NCBI GenBank assembly: GCA_963978545.1
Contig: OZ021732.1
Span: 29,666,123-29,730,122, forward strand
DNA: 64,000 bases
Direction: 5' to 3'
Source of the DNA: Linyphia triangularis
Lineage: Eukaryota > Arthropoda > Arachnida > Araneae > Linyphiidae
Shown here: piece by piece, positions 10,727 to 22,070 of the stretch
Position numbering within the stretch: the stretch's first letter is position 1
Layout: every line of letters begins with the position of its first letter
The notes under the pieces: model-generated
Seen by the model: the letters and a program-made list of their open reading frames with translations, nothing else
Told to the model about the DNA's origin: nothing
The model's database searches: none
Program-made: the position numbers and the translations under genes

Positions 10727-12950
10727 GACACACTTGTTGATCAAATCGGCAGATGTCTTTGGATTGGACGGCTTATATTTTGTGATACCCTTTCATGGGT
10801 TCAATTATACTATAAAAGCAAACCTACAGTATGATCCACACTCAAATCACACTTACTATCATCACCTACTACTACAGATCCACCCGTCTTACAAATATCT
10901 ATTAGCCACACTCTACAAGTAGACAGCTCAAAAGTACCACCAATTCCTAATTTCTTCCATCAGGCGTCATATAACTAACGTCATAATCTGTCATATAACT
11001 ACTGGAGTACCATCATATAGATTCCTAATTCTACCCCTCCATATAGTCCATTCTACGATCCCTTATTCCAGAACCTCAAAAATGCTTAAATTGTTATACC
11101 ACACGTATATTTTTTCTCTTCATGCTTATCGTCTTTACTATTAATAAATGTAGTGGTTTTAAATGGGATCATTATTCTAGAAATTCAGCAGAACTTAATT
11201 ATAATGATTAATAACGTATGTAGGTTAAAGGATTGAATTATGAGTATGTGATATAATGGCAGTTTAGGCTTTGTTTTGGTAATGAAGTTATATATTTCCC
11301 TCTGACAGACTTAATTTATTTAGTTGACAGCTAGAATTACTTGCATACTACTAATACAATCAAATATCATAGGTTGAATGAAAGCCCCAAATGAAGTATT
11401 TGGCTATTCTCACTGGATCTAAAATGGCTGTTGCTCCTAAAGCATGTTATTTGAATCAGTATGTCATTTAGTGGTCAAGTAAGGATTAAAAAGTATTGGA
11501 TGTAATGACACAAAAAGCAAGTGACAAGTTAGAAAACAAATTTATTGAACACTTTTTTTAAAAAAAAGTATCTATATTTTTGAAATTGAAATTTTTGATG
11601 CATAATAGAAAATTATAATTCAAAATATACATTTAATTTTATGCAGCATACATCAACATCAAGATTTTAGTAACGTCCATGTAAAATTTCATTATGGCGA
11701 ATTTATTACGGTTTACCGCTTACAAAGGGGTCAAAGTTTTGAAAAAATGTCCAAAATGTCCATAATACAGAAAATCACCCATATGTTTTAGGTAAAGCTA
11801 AAGATAGTAGAAAGTACCTTTACCAATCAATTAGAAATAGTTATCAAAAATCTAGACATACTATAAAATAATGAACGGTGGTTGGTGAGCGTTAGCGAGC
11901 AGGGGTTGGAAACCCCCAGTAATTAAAAATATATATATAAAAACTTTTTTTTTTTTGCTCCTCCCTTGCAGGATAAATGATATTATCCGATTTGGTGTAA
12001 AATTTTGAATAATTTATTACTTAGCACTTGCTGCAACTTTTCCGCGCTAATACGTTACGATTGTATCGATTTCGTTTTTTTCGACCCACCTTAATGATAC
12101 TGCATTCTCAAATTTATGTTTGTTGGGCTCTCCAATATTTGAATGACAATTTAATTGTTTAATCTCTTAACGAACAAATAAAATACAATTGCCTTTGTAA
12201 AATGCTCTGTTATTGATAAAAATCTTATCTTTTAATTATGAAATAATCTACTAGGCAACTACAACTACAACATACAGATAAGGAACCAAACAGTGCCTCT
12301 AAGGAACTATATACAACAAAAAAACAAATTCGATTATTCAATTCGCAATAATATAACCAAATTAAAGTAATTAATTTTAAATTTAATTAAGGACTATAAC
12401 ACTTTTAATTTCATTATTCATTTGAAATTAAAATCTAACAATGTATTATTGGGTAAAATCCCTATTCTAATATTTTTAAATTTTGTTGTTGATTTGGAAT
12501 TAAGATCAATTTGCAGTCTTTCAGAAAGGAATCTATAACTTTGAAATGACATAACTGTGAAACAGTGAGAGAGAAAAAAAAAAGAAGAGACCAGTGGTAT
12601 TTAGGATAGACAGTTATGGAATTTTAAAAGTTTAAAGTCACTGTGGTTTGCGAAATTGATTCATGGTAGTAAATTTGATATATGAGGTTCACAAATGAGG
12701 CACATTTGGACGGATTTTCAAAAATAATTAAAAATTGGTGAATAGGCCGTACTGAAAACCCCACTGTGTGTTTTGCAGAACCACTACTTTCTTCAAATGT
12801 GATCGTTTGGTCTGTACTTTCCTGTAAATGTATCATAGGGTCCTTGCAAACCGGTGTAATTAATATTCCATACCTTTCTATCCGACATCACACTTGTGTC
12901 TTCTTTCTGTCTTTCGCTGCTTCGAAATTATATTATTCTAAAGTTAGGGA
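10727..12950. other. Non-coding DNA, no assigned feature
   Basis: No RNA or protein gene was recognised. A GC-richer patch at 11878-11925 contains GGGGTTGGAAACCCCC, which can form a short hairpin and looks like the edge of an unidentified element. Confidence 0.4.
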
Positions 12951-12959
12951 GTTCCTTTT

Positions 12960-14040
12960 TGAATGACCCTGCGTAATGGTCATTGATAAAATTCCCAAAA
13001 GTGCTCACATCTTTGTTAATGTAGCCAAATTATGCTGTTGAGGAACTATTCCACGAAAGAACAAGTTCAAAAATAGAATTTTAAATGGTATAATCAAATT
13101 TAATTGCTTTTAAATAAAAACAACCCAGCATTCCTTAATTTATCACTTCCTGTATAGTTAATGTCAATTTATTTCCTTTGATAAAATCTTCAGTAGTGTT
13201 TACAACTTTCTTAATGTAGCCAAATCAAGGCGGTATCCAGTTAAGGGGTTTATAGGGTTCAATACCCCTCCCCCCCCCCCGAAATATTCTTCGTTATATG
13301 TTATGCATTAAACATACCATTAAATTAAACTACTGCACACTAAACTACTCTTGCATACAATTACGAACTGTTTAATAAAAACATTGGAATTGTGATGAAC
13401 AGTGACATGAGGTGGGAGTATAATCACTTGCATGACAACAATTGCACGGAAACAATTTAATAAAGTTTTTTTTTTTTTTCCTTCTTTAATTTGAAGTTTT
13501 TCACAATAAAAATAGTTTTAATCATTTAATTAGATAATTTGACCAAGAATCACATTAATGCGAGTTAATGTAAAATATGTTGTACTTTATTTTATCTGAT
13601 TTCATTTCACAACTATAGACTACAATAAATTATATAAATTTAGAAATAAAATTTGGATACAAAGGAAGATGGGAAAATTCATTTTTAGGAAGTTGGGGGG
13701 GGGGGGTGGATGGTAGAAACGTTACGTAATTTTAAGAGGGGGAGGGGAGGGTAAAAAAAAGTAAAATTTTAAGTGACGTAATTTATGTACGTCCCCTAGA
13801 TAAGTAAAAATATGTTTTCACCCACCCCCCCACCCCCCACCCGAAATGAACGTCTAGCTACCGCTTGAGCCAAATTATATGGTTGAGGGACAATTCGAAA
13901 AAATAACACAAATCCGAGTCGTATAGCATTTATAATACTATAATCAAATATATGAATGGCATTGCAGCTGTCTTGATCAACTCTTGATGGCTGAAAATGC
14001 AAGATAAGTTTAAAGTTATGCATTGTACACGTTTAACGTA
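12960..14040. repeat. Region of diverged repeats and possible transposon edges
   Basis: The block ending TTAATGTAGCCAAAT near 13030 recurs near 13220, about 195 bp apart, and a related GAGCCAAATTAT block occurs near 13865. A poly-C edge (13268-13281) and a poly-G edge (13696-13707) are followed at 13780-13799 by AATTTATGTACGTCCCCTAG, which resembles the end of a DNA transposon. No paired end or duplication was found. Confidence 0.3.
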
Positions 14041-14709
14041 GAGATGATTAAATTTACTTAGCCATCCAAAAAGGTTTTCTTTGAGTTACAGTTATTCTGA
14101 AATATTCAACATATTTCATTGTTTATTCAAGATCGATATGGCCAGATGCCACAGTACTTACAAATCTCAAAATATTGTTTTGAAAATACGCCGATTGTCT
14201 AACTCAAACAGTCCGCAAAAGATCGACGTATTTTTAAAATTTACTGGATCATTCAATATATACTTTATATATTTTATTTATTGTTAACTCTTTCAAAAAA
14301 ATTATTGTTTTAATATGAAATAAGTATTTAAGTAAACAGTTTATTTTAACTAAGATATATGGAATCCATCCTTCCCAATATAAAGTTAAATTTCAAACAT
14401 TTTTTACCTATACGAAATAGTCTCACTATGAAAGTTAGTCTCCGTTTCTAGCGATTGGAGGAAAGGGGGATGGATAAATTTCAACAAAAAATATTAACTG
14501 AATATTTTTTTATTTATACTCCAAGTATTATTAGTTAGAATGGAATGTTGAGCAGTTAGTTGGTTTTTACCTCACACAGTTCCTCATCAAACCCAGAAAG
14601 TCAAATTTAGCATTTCAAGTGGTGTGTTGAATTGGATCCCGATCATATGGCCATGAGGTATGGAATGGATTTTTTGTCAATTAAAATTGGGTTTCAAAGA
14701 AAGTATATG
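14041..14709. other. AT-rich non-coding DNA
   Basis: No feature was recognised. Confidence 0.5.
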
Positions 14710-14711
14710 TA

Positions 14712-15219
14712 CAGTACCCCCCCCCCCCCAAAAAAAAAAAAAAAAATCAGAACGATGGCTATATCGTCGGTTCTAATTATCGTAGAATCTTACGGTTTAC
14801 ACCAAAATGTTTTGCTTACGATTTTCTATATATCTGATGCAATTTTTTTTTCTTAAAGGACCGATTACTGAGTAAAAGTAACGCTATCTTCGAAAATTTC
14901 AATACGAACCCGTATTTTTTAACATTTCATTCGATTTAGAATACATCATTTACCTTAGATACCAAATTTTAATGCATTATGTTGAAAAACACGTCACTTA
15001 TGAGCGAAATTGTTTCGACCATTTTTTGACCGATCTTCAGGGAGAATTTCCATAAAACGAAAGGTATTTTTAAGGTTCTACTTCACAATGGAAGAAATCG
15101 AGCGATCAGTGCGGCGTTTCACGACGTTAAAAAATACAAATATTAGTCTAAAATTGCATAGAAACTACTTGGATTTATAGTGTCATGTTTAAGATCAATA
15201 CAAAAATAGCAAGTAAACG

Positions 15220-15255
<36 letters not shown>

Positions 15256-16002
15256 CGTTTTTTGCGTAATTTCAAGAAATTCTGTTCCGATTCACCCCAT
15301 TTTATGATAATTGAACGTTGTGCGATTTTCCACACCTCTAGTTTAACTTGAATTAATCTGTGATAGTTTTCAAAAGTCGTCTACTATACGGTCCCTTAAA
15401 GTGAGAGTTTTTTACATTTTCGCTAAAAAATCGAGAACTAAAAGTCAAAATGGAAAGAAAAAATTGTGGAGGGGTTTTAGACCATGGAAAATCTAATGAA
15501 AGCAAAAAAATATATATGTTTCTATTTAAAAAAAAATATTATTTTATTAATTAATAATTAATTATTAAAAAAGAAATTGATGCAAAAGTTGATTGCTATT
15601 TATGTTTGGCCATTTACAAACTACATTTTGAAAAAAAAAAATTACTGAAATATATTAATTATTTATGGCCAAAAAAATGACTTTTTTATTTAACATTAAT
15701 TTATAATTTTCTTTTTATCATTTAAATTACAAACCATTCATTAGAAAATTACGAATTTTTGTACTTCGACATTTTTTTGGATGTTGAATCCAAATATGGG
15801 ATAATACTATGTGGTTGCTATTGAACTTTTTAAAGTTTGGTTCTGTTTTAATATGTAGATGACCCCTCATGATAAAAAAAAAAAAAAACTACATGCAATT
15901 ATTATAAACCTTCCACGATTTACAACGGTACCTTTTGTTTGTTATTTCAACAATTAGAGCACAAGATATAGCCATCGTTCTGATTTTTTTTGGGGGGTAC
16001 TG
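14712..16002. mobile_element. Non-autonomous Tc1/mariner-like element (1,291 bp)
   Basis: The inverted ends are CAGTAC followed by a C run, an A run and TCAGAACGATGGCTATATC. The right end is the same on the opposite strand with shorter homopolymers, near 15966-16002. The element is flanked by TA (14710-14711, 16003-16004). The interior has no transposase. It contains a (TA)n tract flanked by complementary AAACGTAA/TTACGTTT (15215-15263) and a reversed GAGGTGTGGAAAATCGC fragment (near 15325-15343) that resembles the head of the hairpin-ended family. Confidence 0.65.
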
Positions 16003-16442
16003 TACATATTCATGTGCATAATAGAAGTTACGAAATGACATAAGATCAAAAAAGGAATTCATTTTAGAGTCTGTTTATTCATTAGTAGCTCACAATATTG
16101 AATATTTTTTTATCGTTACAATATCATAAGATTTATAAAATAAAAAAAAAAAAATGCAGGGTTACGCTTAAGGTTTGTCCGACTACTTTCTCAGATTTCA
16201 TATTCTTCATGTAACGTCTTATTTTCCAAAATTTTAAGGTTTTTCTGTCCAGCGTGTATTATAAATTAATATATAAATTTACATAAAGACTACAAAATGG
16301 TTAAAACATCGAACTTTAAAGTGAACCGTTTAAGCAGTCTACCTACAGTAAGCTACAAAGAATAGGTAGTAAAATCTTAAGAACAGGTATAGAATATAGC
16401 ATAGTAAATAGAATAAAGGTATAGTGAAACAGGACATACATT
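16003..16442. other. Left flank of the giant palindrome
   Basis: AT-rich sequence with no recognised gene. It is the host DNA on one side of the palindrome insertion, contiguous in the empty-site model with the sequence after 33565. Confidence 0.6.
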
Positions 16443-16448
16443 ATCATG
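16443..16448. repeat. 6-bp target-site duplication, left copy
   Basis: ATCATG abuts the first base of the palindrome; an identical hexamer abuts its last base at 33560-33565. Confidence 0.85.
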
Positions 16449-16536
16449 AGTAGTTAGAAATTGGGGCTCCTGAGCCATGGCGGGATGCGGGATGGTATGG
16501 TATGGGGGCGTGACCGGAAGGGGGCGTGTCCGGATA

Positions 16537-16835
16537 TGACGTCACAGGAAGTGACATCATCGGATATGACGTCACCTGAAGTCACGTGACCGGAAGTGGA
16601 GTGGAGTTGTTCCCCTCCTGCTGTTGTTTTAGTTTCATTATAAGCTGTTTGTGTATGACGTCACAGTAGGTATGACGTCATAATGTGTTTTATATCAAAG
16701 TTTAGAGCGATGGCAACACTTTTTAGTTTCGATTTACCTTTAAGATAGAGTTGAGTTGTTCTAGGACTGCTTCTAAACGAATAAGTTAGAGTGATAGGTA
16801 TTTTTACTAAGGACGTCACAGTGGGTATGACGTCA
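16537..16835. promoter_or_regulatory. Terminal cluster of CRE/ATF-type and ETS-type motifs
   Basis: TGACGTCA occurs at 16537, 16567, 16656, 16673 and 16828, with GGACGTCA at 16811 and a further TGACGTCA at 17660. CCGGAAG occurs near 16515 and 16590, and GTCACGTGAC near 16581. The right arm repeats the set in mirror image. Such octamers are classic CREB/ATF binding sites and CCGGAAG is an ETS core. Function as enhancers or as replication/transposition signals is inference. Confidence 0.6.
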
Positions 16836-17466
16836 TTCTATGTTAAGATTTACGTTTTAAGTGGTGATAACATTGGATATATACCAAATTTAGTTTTCAG
16901 GTGTTGGCAACGAGTTCTGATCGGTCAGCTAAATGCTCGCTTGTGACTGATAAGTTTTAAACATGTGACCAAAAGTTAACTCCTGATTGACTGTTTGGTT
17001 TTCTAGCGAGTTACTTACATATCCTTTAGCCAAGTTAAAATACCTGCAACAAAGTTACACAAAAAAAAAATGTTAAATTTGAAAAGTTAATAAAAGGAAG
17101 GCCATTTGCTAAGGGTCTAAAGAACCCTAACCCCGAGCTACACGTGACATTTCAATATTTTACCAAACAATTGTTAAAATATCGACTATCGGACGTTGCC
17201 TTCATGGTAACTCATCTACCCACCCCCCCTTCCCTAACTAATTTTGAATAAGTTAAGACTTTAGAATTACAATTAATAAATTTTGAAAAATTATTTATTA
17301 AAGGTAAGGACCCACCTCCAGCCCGATACCTCTTTTAGGAAGAATTGGTACCGCCTCACTCCACCCTAACAAAAAAAAAAAATCTGTGAAAAAAACACGA
17401 AGTATTAAACACGTCTTTCACACTCAGGTATCTAAGTAGAAATGGCGAGACGGCAACCGGTAGCGT

Positions 17467-17505
17467 CTATATATGAGGGGTGATCACGTGACTTCACCGA
17501 CCAAT
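17467..17505 (-). promoter_or_regulatory. Outward-facing promoter-like block, left arm
   Basis: Read on the minus strand (towards the outer end) the order is ATTGG (17501-17505), TCACGTGA-type E-box (17484-17490) and TATATAG (17467-17473), in the arrangement of a CCAAT-E-box-TATA promoter. The downstream 1 kb to the terminus has no long open frame, so any transcript would be non-coding or spliced. The mirror copy is at 32349-32387. Confidence 0.45.
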
Positions 17506-17799
17506 CAGGTTTCACGGTAGAGGGTGCTACTGACTATCGACCCGTCAGAAGGGAGGGAGCGAGACTAGGGATGTTTCAACACGCTTCAACGCGTTTGCGA
17601 GTTGAGTTGTTGTGTAACGATCTTGGTTGAAACAGTTAAAGTGATAGATAATTTGTTCATGACGTCATAGTGTAGCGAATGGGTTTTTAGCGTAGACAGT
17701 TGTTGCAATTGGAGTAATTATGAAATTTATTAAATATAAAGATAATATTTAGTAATAATTATCAGATTTTATTATTATTATTATAAAAAATAAACTTAT

Positions 17800-19570
17800 A
17801 AAAAAAGTGAACGTGAAAATTTACTTTACGAATAAAAATCATGTCTTTAAAATGTGTACGAATATCACTAAATAAGAGAAAAAAGTATCATACTTAAACT
17901 CTTTAAAATAAATAACTTTAACATTAACGTAAAAAATTTACTTTTCACATAAAAATCACTTTAAAATGAGTAAAAATATCGCTAAATAAGAGAAAAAAAG
18001 TAACTTACTTAAAATTTCTAAGATAAATATTTAACCTTTACTCGAAAATTCCCTTCACATATAAAAATCACGACTTTAAAATATGACATGCAAGAGAAAA
18101 GTAACGTACTTAAACTTTCTACGACAAATAACTTTAACATTAACGTAACATTTTACTTTACACATAAAAATCCCGACTTTAAAATATGTAGAAATATCGC
18201 TAAATAAGAGAAAAAAAGTAACATACTTAAACTTTGTACGACAAATAACTTTGACATTAACGTAAAAATTTTTCTTCACATATAAAAATCACGACTTTAA
18301 AATGTGACGTGTAAGAAGAATTAGCATACTTAAAATTTCTACGACAAATAAATTTAACCTTTACGCGAAAATTTACTATATACATAAAAATCATGTCTTT
18401 AAAATATGTAAAAATATTGCTAAATAAAAGAAAAAAAAACTAACATACTTAAACTTTGCACGACAAATAACTTTAGCATTAACGTAAAAATTTACTTCAC
18501 ATATAAAAATCACGACATTAAAATGTGACATGTAAGAAGAATTAGCATACTTAAAATTTCTACGATAAATAATTTTAACATTTGAGTGAAAATTTACTAC
18601 ATATATAAAAATCATGTATTTAAAATATCGCTGAATAAAAGAAAAAAGTAACATACTTAAACTTTCTACGACAAATAACTTTAACATTAACGCAAAAATT
18701 TACTTTACACATAAAAATCACGACTTTAAATTTGACATGCAGGAGGAAAGTATAACATACCTATAATTTCTACGACAAAGAATTCAAACATTGCCATTCA
18801 TGTCTTTAAAATGTATAATGACAACTCTAACTTTTAGAAAAAAGAAACACTAAAAATTTACAAGGCAAAGAATTTAAAATTGAACGTGAAAATTAACTTC
18901 ACATGTACAAACATACTCTTATATCAACGATAAATAAGATAAAAAAGAAGCTCTAAAAATTTATAAGGCAAATAATTTAAATAATACGCGAAAATTTACC
19001 ACACATATAAAAATTATGTCTTTCAAATGTGTAAGAATAACGCTAAATTAGAGAAAAAGAAATACTAAAAATTTATAAGGTAAGGAATTGAAACAATATG
19101 CGAAAATTTATTTCACGCATAAAATTTTTATCTTTAAAATGTGTAAGAATAATGCTAAATTAGAGAAGAAAAAAAAAATAACATACTTAAACTTTCTTCG
19201 ACAACAATTTAAACAATACGCGACATTTTCATACACAATTATTTTCTTAGGTTAATGTTAAATAATGGGAAATTTAACAGAATAAAAATTTCAAAGATAA
19301 AGAATTTTAAACTTTACACGAAAATTTACCTCACAAAAATATCATATCCTTAAACTTTAACGTGACAATTTACTATTCATATACAATTAAACTCTTAGGT
19401 TAATGTTAAATAAGAAAAAAAATAATATACTTAAAATTTCTAAGATAAACATAACGTAAAAATTTCGTATCATATGTTTAAAATGTAACATATAAGAGAA
19501 AAAAAACTAACATATTTGAACTTTCTATAGCAAAGAATTTAAGCATTAGCGTAAAAATTCACTTTACATA
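17800..19570. repeat. Degenerate ~95-115-bp tandem array, left arm
   Basis: Roughly 15 units carry three conserved blocks: CTACGACAAATAACTTTAAC, a TTTACTT-CACATATAAAAATCA block and an ACTTTAAAAT block. Two unit types tend to alternate: a long form containing ATCGCTAAATAAGAGAAAA and a short form containing ACATGCAAGAG or ACATGTAAGAAG. Units are diverged from one another yet each matches its mirror unit in the other arm closely. Open frames here are array shadows. Confidence 0.8.
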
Positions 19571-19611
19571 TAAAATTCACATCTTTAAATGGGAAGATAA
19601 GCAGGTGACGG

Positions 19612-19850
19612 TAATTAGCCAATCAGGGTAGCGGTAGGTGATACGCCATTCGCCGGCATTTTTAGATCGGAGGATGAGTCACGCTAAAACTTGTTGGAAC
19701 AGGTCGGGAGATTTGTACAGCAAGAACAACAGCATCGACGCGCAAGCAGCGGGTGATGCTGTGATGTGTCAGCAGGTCTTTGAGATTATCGTTTTCCTAC
19801 TTTGCCGTTTTCATAATGAAATGTTTGTGAAAACTTGGAATGAATAAAGT
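19612..19850 (+). other. GC-richer island with CCAAT box, 69-codon frame and AATAAA
   Basis: AGCCAATCAGGG (19617-19628) precedes a short frame (19638-19847), and AATAAA overlaps the stop (19843-19848). The composition differs from the AT-rich surroundings. The predicted 69-residue product has no recognised domain. It could be a captured exon, a compact transcript or a leftover of the ancestral element. The mirror copy is at 30007-30240. Confidence 0.3.
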
Positions 19851-22062
19851 GGATTTCAAAGACATATTAGTAAGTGAAGGTAGAATTCGCATGGACTTTC
19901 TTCCAAAAAGTATGATTCACTTGGAGAATTTAAGATCATTTCTACTTGAAAACTTTTCTATTATTTAAAACATTGAATATTGTTCAAACTCAGTGGGATT
20001 ATATGCTACAATACGGGTAAAACTTAACAAAATTGTTACATAGAAGAAAAATAGTAAGAGATTTAAAATAAATATTAGTTATAGATACTCCAAAGAAAAA
20101 ATTTCACCTCTACTTTTCAATCGGAAAATCAATACAAGTTGGAAATTTATGTTACTTCAAGAAAGACTTAGACAATTTACTTTGTAATAATATACGTTAA
20201 GGTGTCGTATTAACTCGTGCAATACATGCTGACTAAGGTTTATTTTACTTGAAAGGTGAATTGGGGGAAAATATTAAATAAATTGTAGATATTAAATACA
20301 TTGTAGATATGCATTCAAGTTTTGAAAATCACCTGCAAGACTTTTAAAACATCTTAAGATAAATTGAAAGAAACTTTTTATACTCTGAAAGGAAATCACA
20401 AGTAATTTAGTTAACTTTTTTCATGGTAACACTCATATTCAACGACATGTTTTTAAAATTTAACCTTCTTTACATGATAATAGTTATAAATTTTTTCAAT
20501 CTCAGATGCGATATACTATTATTTCTAACATATATGTTACGAATTGTGTAAAGTTTTTAAAAGAGTATATGCAAATCACCAATCAGAAACATAAAAATCT
20601 AACATCAATCAAACACACTAAAATAATAAGATATTTTCCTTAGTGGAAATAGATAACTACTCATGTGATGGAATGTACTTAGAAAATTTAAATACTGAAA
20701 AAAGTTTGCTAGGCAAACTTAAAGAATATATATATTTTTTTCTTGTGAAAAACTAGAATAAATTTGAAAAATATAGAGTTTGTTACTACGTAAAATTGAA
20801 CATCATCTGGACAAACTAAATTATACATGAATTTTTTTTTATTTGAGAGGTGCTGACAATATATCATTAATACAGAGATTTTTAACTTCCACCCATAATT
20901 TCTAAATAACTTATACATAAATTTCAGAAAACTGAAACGGAATGTGTTTTACAAGACGCTTATTTTGTAAGATGAATATTCAATATTAATATAACTGAGC
21001 AAAGTTCATTACGGAAAAAACTTGTAAAAGATACTTATATTTTGAAAATAGTTTGAAATATCCTTTTAAATTTATGAATGCTCGCTTTCGAAAGACACAA
21101 ATAAAACTGATATTACACATGATAATTAACACATGCATAACATTAATCAAACAAAGTGGAATTTTTATTGCTTGTGACCGATAACTTTTCAGTGAAGCAG
21201 AACTTACATAGGAAATTTGTGCAAACTTTTTCAACTTTTAAACCAAGTATTATGTAAAATTATAAATTACGATAGGAAATAGCACACTTCAGAATCGGAA
21301 CAAGTCTTCTAGTTAAGCTAAATTTATTTCTCAAGGAATTGAAAGCATACCAGACAAGTCCTTATCATTTCGCATCTTTTCTCATGTTGCAAGAAGACAT
21401 ACTTTGTAAAAGATCGTCGTTGCACTTAACAAAAATCAGTAAAAATAAATGTATTTTCTATGGCAAAGATAAAACTTCACAACTTAATTACTGAAATTTA
21501 GCTAAGTTGCATATGGTTTATTCACATAACTCGCATATGCTTCGAATGTTGAAATATATTTGTCAGTTGAAATCAAACTAATCGAAAATAAATGCTACCT
21601 ACATTTTCAAGTCGGAAATTACTATTAAATAAACTTTACATGTAAAACATTGTCATGTTAAAAAGAAAAATCTACAAAAATGTAAATGATAATTTTACTA
21701 TTGGTACATAAATGATGAATAATTTATGATTTTATTCTAGGCAAACGTTTTATTGTCTAACAGAGAACTTAAACTTTAGCAGAAAAATAAAAAAATACAA
21801 TTTTTATATCCTATCATACTTGTCGAAAATTGAATTTATTAGCTGTTGTAATAGATTTTTATTGTCCAAATTTCTATAGTTTTTCTTCCCGGTGCAATAA
21901 AATTAAGTTCATGTGTAATAAGTAGGTTTTTTGATGAATCTTATAAATTTAATGAAATTATTATGACCTAAGAGATTGAGTGAACTGAATAAATCAATGA
22001 TGTAAATTTAAACAGTGGCTTGAACTGATACATACTATAACTGTAAAGAAGTATGACAAAGT

Positions 22063-22070
22063 GATAGATG
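22063..22070. repeat. hAT target-site duplication, left
   Basis: GATAGATG; the same octamer follows the element at 25015-25022. The right arm has the single uninterrupted copy, reverse complemented near 27784-27791, which proves the empty site. Confidence 0.95.

Noticed and set aside
10581..10922. 113-codon frame
   Set aside because: Overlaps a diverged direct repeat and has no recognisable domain, signal or flanking gene structure.
18076..18687. Two frames (67 and 98 codons) rich in Phe, Tyr, Lys and Val
   Set aside because: They fall in the degenerate tandem array; their periodicity follows the DNA units and there is no start context or domain. The mirror frames at 31167-31778 are the same.
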